The notes under the pieces: model-generated | Seen by the model: the letters and a program-made list of their open reading frames with translations, nothing else | Told to the model about the DNA's origin: nothing | The model's database searches: none | Part shown: positions 1 through 8,681 of the stretch, piece after piece | How positions within the stretch are numbered: the first letter of the stretch is position 1 | Layout of the letters: each line of letters opens with the position of its first letter | Program-made: the position numbers and the translations under genes | From: Pseudomonas thivervalensis | Lineage (GTDB): Bacteria > Pseudomonadota > Gammaproteobacteria > Pseudomonadales > Pseudomonadaceae | DNA length: 64,000 nucleotides | NCBI RefSeq assembly: GCF_001269655.1 | Contig: NZ_LHVE01000017.1 | Coordinates: 62,001-126,000, forward strand | Reading direction: 5' to 3'

Positions 1-1436
1 GTGTGCCTTACGGCGTCTCCACCATTGACGTGACCCTGGGCTTCTTCAATGACCTGGTGGCACGCAAGGAAGCCGACCTGAGCGCCGAGATGCTGATCGT
101 CGAAGGCGACGGCAAGATCATCAGCAACAGTTCGCGCATCAGCGGGCCGATCGTACTGAAGAACATCAGCGAACTGGCGGCCACTTCGCCATTCGCCACC
201 CAGGTCAAGGCTGGCCTGGACAAGCGCGACCAGCCGCTGCAACGGGTCGAATTCGACAACAAGGGCGAGGCCAGCACCTTCTTCATGCGCCCTATCGAAG
301 GTTCGCCGTGGTTCCTGGCCACGGCGTTGCCGACCCGGCTGATCACGGCCCAACGCGACGATGTCCTGAACACGCTGAGCCTGTTGCAGATCCCGATGGT
401 GATTCTGCTGGTCTTGATGCAGCTTTACGCCATTCGTCAATTGACCCAGCGCATGAAGATCCTCAAGGGCAATATCGACGCCTTGTCCACCGGCGATGCC
501 GACCTGACGCGGCGCATCACCATCCGGGCCGAGGATGAACTGGGGGCGATTGGTCATTCGGTCAACCGTTTCATTGCCTACTTGCAAGGCATGATCGGTG
601 AAGTCACCCAGGCCACCGGCGCCATGGCGTCGAGCCTGGGTGATCTGCAGCGGACCTCGGCCCACACCAGCGAAATCCTGATGCGCCACGCCTCGGAAAC
701 CGACCAGACCGTGACGGCCATCACCCAGATGAGTTCCACCGCTGAAAGCGTCGCGCAAAATGCCGCCGAGACCGCCGCGTTCACCCAACGCGCCAACGAG
801 CATGCCGACCGCTCCCGCGTGGTGGTCGGCGAGGCCTCCAACAGTGTGGTGGCGTTGATCGATGAAGTGGCCAGCGCCACCCGCAAGGTCGAGAGCATGC
901 AACAGGACGCCCAGCGCATCACCGAAATCCTGGGTGTGATCGGCGCCATCGCCGGGCAGACCAACCTGCTGGCCCTCAACGCCGCCATTGAAGCCGCCCG
1001 GGCCGGCGAGCAAGGCCGTGGCTTTGCCGTGGTGGCCGACGAAGTCCGCGCCCTCGCCGCCCGCACCCAGGCCAGCACCTCGGAAATCAACGAAATGCTG
1101 ACCCGCCTGACCCAAGGCGTGAGTTCGTCGGTCTCGGCCATGGAAAATACCCAAGCCAGTTGCCAGTCGGCCGCCGATGCGACGTCACGGGTGAACTCGG
1201 GCCTGGACGAAATGGCCGGCTCCGTCAGCCAGATCAACAGCCTGAGCACGCAGATCGCCACGGCCGCCGAGCAACAGAGCGCGGTGACCGAGGAGATCAA
1301 TCGCAGCATGGTGCAAATCCGCCACATGGTGGAGGAACTGGTGGAAAGCGGCCTGGCCAGCGAGAGCAATACCCGGCAACTGCTGGAAGCCAACACGCGG
1401 GTGAATGCGATCATGGGGCGGTTCAAGGTGCGCTAG
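1..1436 (+). CDS. Methyl-accepting chemotaxis protein, 5' truncated by window edge
   Basis: This is the C-terminal ~477 residues of a chemoreceptor. The frame is open to base 1, so the true start lies upstream and the in-frame GTG at base 3 is not a start. The first ~115 residues look like the membrane-distal half of a dCache-type periplasmic sensor. A transmembrane helix follows (about residues 121-143 of the visible part), then a HAMP linker with the DELGAIG element, then a long methyl-accepting signalling helix. The highly conserved CheA/CheW-binding tip is intact (GQTNLLALNAAIEAARAG, then GRGFAVVADEVR, bases ~955-1055). The family feeds attractant or repellent signals to CheA at the cell pole. 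The ligand cannot be read from this fragment. A REP pair follows the stop. Confidence 0.95.
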   Translation, partial: VPYGVSTIDVTLGFFNDLVARKEADLSAEMLIVEGDGKIISNSSRISGPIVLKNISELAATSPFATQVKAGLDKRDQPLQRVEFDNKGEASTFFMRPIEGSPWFLATALPTRLITAQRDDVLNTLSLLQIPMVILLVLMQLYAIRQLTQRMKILKGNIDALSTGDADLTRRITIRAEDELGAIGHSVNRFIAYLQGMIGEVTQATGAMASSLGDLQRTSAHTSEILMRHASETDQTVTAITQMSSTAESVAQNAAETAAFTQRANEHADRSRVVVGEASNSVVALIDEVASATRKVESMQQDAQRITEILGVIGAIAGQTNLLALNAAIEAARAGEQGRGFAVVADEVRALAARTQASTSEINEMLTRLTQGVSSSVSAMENTQASCQSAADATSRVNSGLDEMAGSVSQINSLSTQIATAAEQQSAVTEEINRSMVQIRHMVEELVESGLASESNTRQLLEANTRVNAIMGRFKVR

Positions 1437-1452
1437 CCCCCAAGCACAGACC

Positions 1453-1584
1453 TGTGGCGAGGGAGCTTGCTCCCGCTGGGCTGCGCAGCAGCCCCTTTGC
1501 CCTGCGCCTCGGTGTGTCAGGTTGATTGAGCAAGCTGTCTTGGGGCTGATTCGCAGCCCAGCGGGAGCAAGCTCCCTCGCCACA
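1453..1584. repeat. REP pair, family A (GTGGCGAGGGAGCTTGCTCCCGC type)
   Basis: Two inverted arms at 1453-1480 and 1561-1584 are near-perfect reverse complements and flank ~80 bases of looser palindrome. The same arms recur at 29824, 36514, 39249, 43989 and 56561, which identifies a dispersed intergenic REP family rather than a gene-specific terminator. The position just after the chemoreceptor stop is typical. Confidence 0.9.
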
Positions 1585-1699
1585 AAGCGGCATTGCACTC
1601 TCAACTGACAATTCTGTAATCCCCGCCTCAGCCCCCTGTCAGCTCGCCCTCGCTACTCTGTTATCCTCCCTCCAAACCGTTCGACACGAGACCTCCTTC

Positions 1700-2146
1700 A
1701 TGGCCAATCCCCTGCACCTGCTCGCCTTGAGCGCCCTGTTCATGACTACCCTGGCCCACGCCGCCGAACCGATCAGCATCGATGTGCACCGCGATGCCAA
1801 TTGCGGCTGCTGCAAGAAGTGGATCTCTCATCTGCAAGAAAACGGCTTCAAGGTCAACGACCACGTCGAGGCCGACATGAGCTCGGTCAAGCAACGCCTG
1901 GGCGTGGCGCCGAACCTGCGGTCGTGCCACACCGCCGAGATCAACGGCAAATTCGTCGAGGGTCATGTCCCCGCCGATCAGGTACTGGCATTGAGCAAGC
2001 GCGATGACTTGCTCGGCGTGGCCGCTCCAGGCATGCCCATGGGCTCGCCCGGCATGGAAATGGACGGCATGAGCGACGCGTATCAAGTGATCGGCCTGAA
2101 AAAAGACGGGACCCAAACCGTAGTGGCGGATTACCCGGCCCACTGA
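1700..2146 (+). CDS. DUF411 exported metal-binding protein
   Basis: A 148-residue protein with a cleavable signal peptide (about residues 1-22, ending AHA). The DUF411 core shows the CGCCKKW cysteine cluster near residue 35, a second Cys-His motif (RSCHTAEI) near residue 75 and the GHVPADQV segment. The C-terminal region is methionine-rich (GMPMGSPGMEMDGM), which with the cysteines suggests binding of a soft metal such as copper; that is inference. DUF411 genes are often near copper resistance genes, but none are seen here. The stop overlaps the start of the next gene by one base (TGATG), so the two are probably co-translated. Confidence 0.88.
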   Translation: MANPLHLLALSALFMTTLAHAAEPISIDVHRDANCGCCKKWISHLQENGFKVNDHVEADMSSVKQRLGVAPNLRSCHTAEINGKFVEGHVPADQVLALSKRDDLLGVAAPGMPMGSPGMEMDGMSDAYQVIGLKKDGTQTVVADYPAH

Positions 2147-2580
2147 TGGGCGAAGCCTATATCGGCTTGTTCCTGGCGGCTTTCGGTGCGGCGACCTTGC
2201 TGCCGCTGCAATCCGAAGCATTGCTGGTCGGCCTGTTGCTCAGCGAACGCCACGCAACCTGGCTATTGCTGGGGGTCGCCACCCTCGGCAATGTCCTGGG
2301 TTCGCTGGTGAACTGGTGGTTGGGCACGCGCCTGGAGCACTTCAAGGATCGGCGCTGGTTTCCGGTCAGCCCGGCCCATCTGGACAAGGCCCGCGTGCAG
2401 TACCAGCGCTTCGGACGCTGGTCGCTGCTGCTCAGTTGGCTGCCGATCATCGGCGATCCGCTAACCCTGGTAGCAGGCGTGATGGGCGAGCCGTGGCGGC
2501 GCTTCCTGCTGATCGTGACCCTGGCCAAGGGCTTGCGCTACGGCGTGCTCGCCCTGGCCACGCTGGGCTGGATGGGTTGA
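2146..2580 (+). CDS. YqaA family inner-membrane protein (DedA/SNARE-associated superfamily)
   Basis: A 144-residue membrane protein with about four hydrophobic segments. It carries the YqaA/DedA features: an N-terminal re-entrant helix with acidic residue (LLPLQSEALLVGL), a GNVLGSLVNWWLG helix, and a Gly-rich RFGRWSLLLSWLPIIGDPLT motif resembling the DedA signature. DedA-superfamily proteins are linked to lipid flipping and membrane homeostasis; the role of the short YqaA form is not settled. Its start overlaps the DUF411 stop, so expression is likely coupled. Confidence 0.88.
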   Translation: MGEAYIGLFLAAFGAATLLPLQSEALLVGLLLSERHATWLLLGVATLGNVLGSLVNWWLGTRLEHFKDRRWFPVSPAHLDKARVQYQRFGRWSLLLSWLPIIGDPLTLVAGVMGEPWRRFLLIVTLAKGLRYGVLALATLGWMG

Positions 2581-2665
2581 ACGTTCGGGCCGTTCGGTTG
2601 CCTGTGGTTAATGTCGCCATAATCGGGTCGCGCCAGGATCGGCGGCGGCCACAAGGAGATTGACC

Positions 2666-3697
2666 ATGTCCCGAACCACCCCCCGCTGGTTGCCCAGCCT
2701 GTTCCTCACCGCGGCCCTGCCCTTGCTTGCTCAGGCCGCCAATCCGCCAGAAGGCCCGGCCTACGGCGTACAGTTGGAAGGCTTCGAGTATCCCTACACC
2801 CTCAAGCACTTCGCCTTCCAGTCCCAGGGCACATCATTGCAGATGGGCTATATGGACGTGCCGGCCCAAGGCAAGGTCAATGGCCGCACCGTGGTGCTGA
2901 TGCACGGCAAGAATTTCTGCGCCGCCACCTGGGGCGATACGATCAAGGCCCTCAGCGAGGCCGGCTACCGGGTCATCGCGCCGGACCAGATCGGCTTCTG
3001 CACATCGAGCAAGCCAGACCACTATCAGTACAGCTTCCATCAATTGGCAACCAACACCCAGGCATTGCTCAAGGCCCTTGGCGTACAGAAAACCATCGTC
3101 CTCGGCCATTCCACCGGCGGCATGCTCGCCACCCGCTACGCGTTGCAGTTTTCCGATCAGGTCGAACGCCTGGCGATGGTCAACCCCATTGGCCTGGAAG
3201 ACTGGAAAGCCTTGGGCGTGCCCTACCGCACCGTGGACCAATGGTATGCCCGTGAGCTGAAGATCACCGCCGAGGGCATTCGCAATTACGAGCGCACGAC
3301 CTATTACGCCGGCCGCTGGAAACCTGAGTTCGACCGTTGGGTGGACATGCTCGCCGGCTTGAACAAGGGTCCGGGTCATACGCAAGTGGCGTGGAACTCG
3401 GCGCTGATCTACGACATGATCTTCACCCAGCCGGTCTATTACGAGTTCAAGGACCTGACCGTGCCCACCCTGCTGTTGATCGGCACCTCCGACACCACCG
3501 CCATCGGCAGCGACATTGCACCGCCGGCGGTCAAGGCCAAATTGGGCCACTACGAGGCGCTGGGCAAGCAGGTGGCCGGGCTGATTCCGCGCTCGACCCT
3601 GGTGGAGTTCCCCAATCTGGGGCATGCCCCGCAAATGGAAGAGCCGGATCGGTTCCACAAGGCCCTGCTCGGCTGGCTGGACAAACCCATTCCCTGA
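2666..3697 (+). CDS. Exported alpha/beta hydrolase
   Basis: A 343-residue alpha/beta-hydrolase with an N-terminal signal peptide (positive start, hydrophobic core, AQA cleavage at about residue 24). The ATG at 2666 is preferred over an in-frame TTG at 2660 because AAGGAG at 2652-2657 sits 8 bases upstream of it. The nucleophile elbow is GHSTGG with Ser at about residue 149, the oxyanion region is LMHGKNFC, and the C-terminal catalytic His is in the LGHAPQMEEP segment. Substrate is unknown; close relatives are generic esterases or haloalkane dehalogenase-like proteins. A D-2-hydroxyacid dehydrogenase follows after 11 bases, suggesting one transcript. Confidence 0.9.
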   Translation: MSRTTPRWLPSLFLTAALPLLAQAANPPEGPAYGVQLEGFEYPYTLKHFAFQSQGTSLQMGYMDVPAQGKVNGRTVVLMHGKNFCAATWGDTIKALSEAGYRVIAPDQIGFCTSSKPDHYQYSFHQLATNTQALLKALGVQKTIVLGHSTGGMLATRYALQFSDQVERLAMVNPIGLEDWKALGVPYRTVDQWYARELKITAEGIRNYERTTYYAGRWKPEFDRWVDMLAGLNKGPGHTQVAWNSALIYDMIFTQPVYYEFKDLTVPTLLLIGTSDTTAIGSDIAPPAVKAKLGHYEALGKQVAGLIPRSTLVEFPNLGHAPQMEEPDRFHKALLGWLDKPIP

Positions 3698-3708
3698 CGA
3701 GGTGATCC

Positions 3709-4671
3709 ATGGCGGTGCAAATAGCAGTCATAGACGATTGGCAAGATGTGGCACGTGGTGTGGTGGACTGGTCGGTGCTGGACAGCGTCGGCCAGGTGAC
3801 GTTTCTCCACGACTACCCCGCCGACCGCGACACCCTCGCCGACCGCTTGCAGCGCTTCGAAGTGATCTGCGTGATGCGCGAACGCACCGTATTCGACGAA
3901 GGCCTGCTGCGCCGCCTGCCCAATCTCAAGCTGCTGCTCACCGGCGGTATGCGCAATGCCGCCCTGGACCTGAAGGCCGCCGCCGAGCTGGGCATCCAGG
4001 TCTGCGGTACCGACAGCTACAAGCATGCCACGCCCGAACTGACCTGGGCGCTGATCATGGCCCTGACCCGCAACCTGGTGCAGGAAGCCAATGCCCTGCG
4101 CGCCGGTCTGTGGCAGCAAGGCTTGGGCGGTGACTTGCACGGCAAGACACTGGCGATTCTCGGCCTGGGCAGCATCGGTACACGGGTGGCGCAGTTCGGC
4201 CAGGTGTTCGGCATGCGGGTCATTGCCTGGAGCCAGAACCTCAGCGCTGAGCGAGCCGCCGACGTGGGCGTGACCTATGTCAGCAAAAAAGAACTGTTCG
4301 AACAGGCCGACGTGCTCTCGATCCACCTGGTGCTTGGCGAACGCACCCGCGGGCTGGTGGACGCCCAGGCACTGGCCTGGATGAAACCCGAGGCGCTGCT
4401 GGTCAACACCTCCCGCGGGCCGATCGTCGACGAAAGTGCCCTGATCGACGCCCTTCAGCACAAGCGCCTCGCCGGCGCTGCCCTGGACGTCTTCGCCCAG
4501 GAACCCTTGCCGCCCGCCCATCCCTTCCGAACCCTGGATAACGTACTGGCCACGCCTCATGTGGGTTACGTCAGCCGACAGAATTACCAGCGCTTCTATT
4601 CCCTGATGATCGAGGACCTGCTGGCCTGGGCGACGGGTAAGCCGATTCGGTTGCTGACGTCGGCGGGTTGA
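3709..4671 (+). CDS. D-2-hydroxyacid dehydrogenase family protein
   Basis: A 320-residue NAD(P)-dependent dehydrogenase. The Rossmann motif GLGSIGTRVA is visible mid-protein. The substrate/catalytic elements follow in the usual order: VNTSRGPIVDE (catalytic Arg), the AQEPLP Glu, and the His in ATPHVGY. Length fits the family (phosphoglycerate, glyoxylate and lactate dehydrogenase relatives). An FTSZ-like GAGGTGA ribosome site precedes the ATG. It probably shares a transcript with the exported hydrolase upstream. Exact 2-oxoacid substrate cannot be predicted. A REP pair follows and probably marks the end of the unit. Confidence 0.9.
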   Translation: MAVQIAVIDDWQDVARGVVDWSVLDSVGQVTFLHDYPADRDTLADRLQRFEVICVMRERTVFDEGLLRRLPNLKLLLTGGMRNAALDLKAAAELGIQVCGTDSYKHATPELTWALIMALTRNLVQEANALRAGLWQQGLGGDLHGKTLAILGLGSIGTRVAQFGQVFGMRVIAWSQNLSAERAADVGVTYVSKKELFEQADVLSIHLVLGERTRGLVDAQALAWMKPEALLVNTSRGPIVDESALIDALQHKRLAGAALDVFAQEPLPPAHPFRTLDNVLATPHVGYVSRQNYQRFYSLMIEDLLAWATGKPIRLLTSAG

Positions 4672-4691
4672 ACTGAGCATCACTATTCCCT

Positions 4692-4781
4692 TGTGGGAGC
4701 GAGCTTGCTCGCGATAGCGGCGGATCAGTTGCAAGGTTGGTGACTGGCACACCGCTATCGCGAGCAAGCTCGCTCCCACAG
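4692..4781. repeat. REP pair, family B (TGTGGGAGCGAGCTTGCTCGCGA type)
   Basis: Perfect inverted arms at 4692-4718 and 4754-4781 around a ~35-base loop. The same arm occurs at 17428, 25584, 29764 and 55487. It lies directly after the dehydrogenase stop. Confidence 0.9.
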
Positions 4782-4785
4782 GAGA

Positions 4786-5299
4786 CACTGTGTTTTATTG
4801 GCCATTAAAACGCCTCCATGCCACCCGCCCTCCAATGGTGCGCCGCGCCATTCCATCGCGCACGCCGATGAAACAGACCTCCCCCCATACACATTTTTCT
4901 TTTCAGAAATGTGCACTTCGTCGGTGCGTATTCCCTGTCGTCGTGTAAGACATTGCCGCTAAAAAACGTGATTGTCGGACAATGCGACGAACCGAGCCGC
5001 ACCGCTCTAAGTTCTGACCTAGACTGCCTAACCGGGGGGAAAACCGACCGGTCATCCAGACGAAAAAAAGTCGAAACTTTTCGCAACGGCGACAGGTCAG
5101 GTTAGAGGTAGGGCAACAGCGACTGGTGCAGTCCTTGCACTGGTCATTGCAACAGCTCCTTCAGCTGATTCGCTTCGCCGCGTTTGGGTAGCCGTTCGCT
5201 TTCCTTGCGTAGCGCTTGTGCGCCTGGCCGCAGGATTTGGCCAATGAAACAACAGCTCTGGCGCCTGCCGGAAACAGATCGAGAAAATGGGAGAAACTT
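4786..5299. other. Long leader/intergenic region upstream of glgA
   Basis: About 510 bases with no convincing gene; the only long reading frame, on the minus strand at 4805-5086, has no family resemblance. The region probably holds the promoter of the alpha-glucan/trehalose operon. A weak match to the AlgU (sigma-22) pattern is seen: GAAACTT at 5073-5079, a 17-base spacer, and TCAGG at 5097-5101. It differs from the consensus GAACTT/TCTGA, so it is only a candidate. Confidence 0.4.
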
Positions 5300-6871
5300 A
5301 TGATCAGTGCTGCCTTGGAACCACAACAAGTCCGTTCACAACTACCGCCGGCAGCCGAATCGCCGACGGCTCCGGTGCTGGCCACCGGTGGCAAGGCACT
5401 GCTCCCTGTCGTTCGACAGAATCCCAATCGCAAGAAAATCCTGTTCGTCACTTCGGAAATCGCCGACCTGGTCAAGACTGGTGGCCTGGGTGATGTGTCC
5501 TCGGCACTGCCCCGTGCGATGGCCGGGCTACATGATGTCCGGGTGCTGATCCCCGGTTATCCGCAAGTGATGAACAGCGGCAATCCGATCCACATCATCG
5601 GCGAACTGGGCGGCCACGCAGCGCTGCCGCCCTGCAAGATCGGGCGCATGGACATGGCCGACGGCTTGGTGATCTACGTCCTGATCTGCCCGGAACTGTT
5701 TGCCCGCGAAGGCTCGCCCTACGGTGCCAACAACGGTCGCGACTGGCCCGACAACCATATTCGCTTCGCCCGCCTGGGCCTGGCCGCGGCCGACATTGCC
5801 GCCAACCTCGCGCAGATCCACTGGTGCCCGGACCTGGTCCACGCCCATGACTGGCCGGCCGGGCTGGCACCGGCCTATATGCACTGGCGCGGGCAACGCA
5901 CCCCGACCCTGTTCACCATCCACAACCTGGCGTACCAGGGCGTGGTTAGCCTGGCGTCCTGCCCGGAACTGGGCATTCCAGAACACGCGTTGCAACAGGA
6001 GGGCATGGAGTTCTACGGCAAGCTGTCATTCCTCAAGGCCGGGATGGCCTATTCCAGCCATATCACCACCGTCAGCGCCACCTACGCCCAGGAGATCACG
6101 ACCCCGGCGTTTGGTTGCGGGCTCGACGGCTTCCTCGCGTCCAAGACTCAACAAGGCTTGCTCAGCGGCATTCCCAACGGCATCGATGAAAGCTGGGACT
6201 CGGCCACCGATAGCCATCTGTTCCGCCAGTTCGCCATGGGCGACTGGGAAGGCAAGGCCGTCAACGCGAGCCATGTGCGTGAACTGTTTGGCCTCGACGA
6301 CTCCACTGGCCCGTTGTTCGCCGTGGTGTCGCGCCTGGTCTACCAGAAAGGCCTGGACCTGACCGAAGCCGTCGCCGAGTTCATTGTCGAGTCCGGCGGC
6401 CAGATTGCGATCATCGGCCGCGGCGAACCGGAGGAAGAACAAGCCATGCGTGAACTGGCGCTGCGCTTCCCGGGCCGCATCGGTGTACGCATCGGCTTCA
6501 ATGAAACCGATGCCCGGCGGATGTTCGCCGGCAGCGATTTCCTACTGATGCCGTCACGCTACGAGCCCTGCGGCTTGAGCCAGATGTACGCCCAACGTTT
6601 CGGCTCGCTGCCGGTGGCGCGTAATACCGGAGGCCTGGCGGACACCATTGAAGATGGCATCACCGGTTTCCTGTTCGATGAGTCCACCGTGGAGAGCTAC
6701 AAACAGGCCTTGAGCCGGGCCTTCAAGGTCTTCGAGTTCCCCGACCTGCTCAACGCCATGCGCTGCCGGGCCATGTCGGCGCCGTTCAACTGGTGCAAGG
6801 CCGTGGAACCCTACGCCGAACTCTACGAACAGCTGGTGGCGAAGTCACTGGGAAAATCGGCCAGACAATGA
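5300..6871 (+). CDS. glgA: Glycogen synthase (ADP/UDP-glucose alpha-1,4-glucan glucosyltransferase)
   Basis: A 523-residue GT5 glycosyltransferase that extends alpha-1,4-glucan from a nucleotide-glucose donor in the cytoplasm. The sugar-nucleotide-binding KTGGL motif is at residues 59-63, after a ~40-residue N-terminal extension. The C-terminal Rossmann half shows VSRLVYQKGLD (about residue 343) and PSRYEPCGLSQMYA (about residue 418). The ATG at 5300 follows GGGAG at a normal distance; an upstream in-frame ATG at 5216 has no ribosome site. It is the first gene of the alpha-glucan/trehalose operon, with treZ 7 bases downstream. No glgC or glgB lies in the window. Confidence 0.95.
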   Translation: MISAALEPQQVRSQLPPAAESPTAPVLATGGKALLPVVRQNPNRKKILFVTSEIADLVKTGGLGDVSSALPRAMAGLHDVRVLIPGYPQVMNSGNPIHIIGELGGHAALPPCKIGRMDMADGLVIYVLICPELFAREGSPYGANNGRDWPDNHIRFARLGLAAADIAANLAQIHWCPDLVHAHDWPAGLAPAYMHWRGQRTPTLFTIHNLAYQGVVSLASCPELGIPEHALQQEGMEFYGKLSFLKAGMAYSSHITTVSATYAQEITTPAFGCGLDGFLASKTQQGLLSGIPNGIDESWDSATDSHLFRQFAMGDWEGKAVNASHVRELFGLDDSTGPLFAVVSRLVYQKGLDLTEAVAEFIVESGGQIAIIGRGEPEEEQAMRELALRFPGRIGVRIGFNETDARRMFAGSDFLLMPSRYEPCGLSQMYAQRFGSLPVARNTGGLADTIEDGITGFLFDESTVESYKQALSRAFKVFEFPDLLNAMRCRAMSAPFNWCKAVEPYAELYEQLVAKSLGKSARQ

Positions 6872-6878
6872 GGTAACA

Positions 6879-8681
6879 ATGACGTCAAGGACGCCTGAGA
6901 CATGGACCCACGGCGCGGTGATGCTGGATGATGAGCACACCCGCTTCGCCCTCTGGGCCCCGGATGCCTTTTTTGTCAGTGTCGAACTCGACACTGGAGA
7001 TTCAATACCACTGCTGCCCCAAGCCGACGGCTGGTTCATGATCCAGACCCGTTGCCCCGCCGGCACCCGCTATCGCTATAACATCGATGGCGAGCTGGAG
7101 GTGCCGGACCCGGCCTCCCGCGCCCAGGCCGGCGACATCGACCGCCACAGCGTGGTGGTCAACCCCCATGCCTACCCCTGGCGGCACACTCAATGGTCCG
7201 GCCGTCCCTGGCACGAGGCCGTGATCTACGAGTTGCACGTGGGCGCCCTGGGCGGCTTCAACGACGTCGAACAGCAGTTGGCCCGCCTGGCCGGCCTCGG
7301 CGTCACCGCCATCGAACTGATGCCACTGGCGCAGTTTCCCGGTGATCGCAACTGGGGCTATGACGGGGTCCTGCCCTACGCACCGCAGGCCTCCTATGGG
7401 ACACCCGAACAGCTCAAGCATCTGATCGACAGCGCTCATGGCCATGGGCTTTGCGTCATTCTGGATGTGGTCTACAACCACTTCGGCCCCGACGGCAATT
7501 ACCTGCACCGTTATGCCAAGGGCTTTTTCCGCGAAGACAAGCACACCCCCTGGGGCGCGGCGATTGATTTCCGACGCCGCGAAGTGCGGGACTTTTTCAT
7601 CGACAATGCGCTCATGTGGTTGCTGGAGTACCGTTTCGACGGCCTGCGGCTCGACGCGGTGCATGCCATCGAAGACCCGGACTTTCTCCAGGAGCTGGCG
7701 GCCAGGGTGCGCGAGCAGGTGGACCCGGTCCGGCATGTCTGGCTGACCGTGGAGAACGAACACAACCAGGCCAGCCTGCTGGAACAGGGCTACGACGCCC
7801 AGTGGAACGACGACGGCCACAATGCCTTGCACGTACTGCTGACCGGCGAAACCGACGCCTACTACGCCGACTATGCCGAGCAACCGACGGAGCAACTGGC
7901 ACGCTGTCTCAGCCAGGGTTTCGTTTTCCAGGGCCACATCAATCGCCACGGCGAATCCCGGGGCGAGCCCAGTGGTCACCTGCCGCCGAGCGGGTTCGTG
8001 CTGTTCCTGCAGAACCATGACCAGATCGGCAACCGTGCCCTGGGCGAACGCCTGCACCAACTCGCCGAGCCCCAGGCCCTGCAAGCGGCCACGGCATTGT
8101 TGCTGTTGTCACCGATGATCCCGCTGCTGTTCATGGGCGATGAGGTGGCCGCCGAACAACCGTTCCTGTTCTTCACCAGTCACCACGGCGAGCTGGCGGA
8201 ACTCGTGCGCGAAGGCCGACGCAACGAGTTCAAGGCCTTCAGCGCGTTTGCCGATCCGCAGAAACGCGAGCGGATTCCCGACCCCAATGCGGCCAGCACG
8301 TTCGAGGCGTCACGCCCAAGCCTGGAACCGCAACGACCGGAGCAGCAGGCCAGCGAGGCACTGTATCGCCAACTGCTGAAGATCCGTCGTGAAGAAATCG
8401 TCCCCCGCCTGCCCGGCACCCAGGCCCTGGGGGCCGATGTGCTGGGCCATGGCGCCGTCAGCGCACGCTGGCGACTGGGTGATGGCAGCGTGTTGCGCAT
8501 CGACCTGAACCTCGGTGATCAGTCCGTCGAACACCGCGCCCCGGAAGAAGCACGCATTCTTTTCGAACATCCACAGCAGGCCGCGGGTCTGTTGCAACAG
8601 GGCCTCCTCGCGCCCTACAGCGCGCTGGTCAGTCTGACGCAGGCGACAACCTTGCCCAACATCACTGGAGAGCGCCAATGA
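6879..8681 (+). CDS. treZ: Malto-oligosyltrehalose trehalohydrolase
   Basis: A 600-residue GH13 enzyme that releases trehalose from the maltooligosyl-trehalose made by TreY. An N-terminal CBM48/E-set domain (residues ~1-100, FALWAPDAFFVSV) precedes the TIM barrel. Catalytic residues are readable: nucleophile Asp259 (DGLRLDAVHA), acid Glu292 (LTVENEHNQ) and Asp381 (LQNHDQIGNR). The trehalohydrolase-type NWGYDGV segment near residue 155 is present. The start follows GAGGT, 7 bases after glgA. The last codons overlap the malQ start by 4 bases, so the genes are translationally coupled. Confidence 0.95.
   Translation: MTSRTPETWTHGAVMLDDEHTRFALWAPDAFFVSVELDTGDSIPLLPQADGWFMIQTRCPAGTRYRYNIDGELEVPDPASRAQAGDIDRHSVVVNPHAYPWRHTQWSGRPWHEAVIYELHVGALGGFNDVEQQLARLAGLGVTAIELMPLAQFPGDRNWGYDGVLPYAPQASYGTPEQLKHLIDSAHGHGLCVILDVVYNHFGPDGNYLHRYAKGFFREDKHTPWGAAIDFRRREVRDFFIDNALMWLLEYRFDGLRLDAVHAIEDPDFLQELAARVREQVDPVRHVWLTVENEHNQASLLEQGYDAQWNDDGHNALHVLLTGETDAYYADYAEQPTEQLARCLSQGFVFQGHINRHGESRGEPSGHLPPSGFVLFLQNHDQIGNRALGERLHQLAEPQALQAATALLLLSPMIPLLFMGDEVAAEQPFLFFTSHHGELAELVREGRRNEFKAFSAFADPQKRERIPDPNAASTFEASRPSLEPQRPEQQASEALYRQLLKIRREEIVPRLPGTQALGADVLGHGAVSARWRLGDGSVLRIDLNLGDQSVEHRAPEEARILFEHPQQAAGLLQQGLLAPYSALVSLTQATTLPNITGERQ

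Noticed and set aside
3..5. GTG at base 3 as the start of the chemoreceptor
   Set aside because: The frame is open to the window edge and the visible sensor domain is only its distal half, so the real start is outside.
4805..5086. Possible 93-residue minus-strand gene upstream of glgA
   Set aside because: No ribosome site of note, no family resemblance and an irregular composition; treated as non-coding leader.
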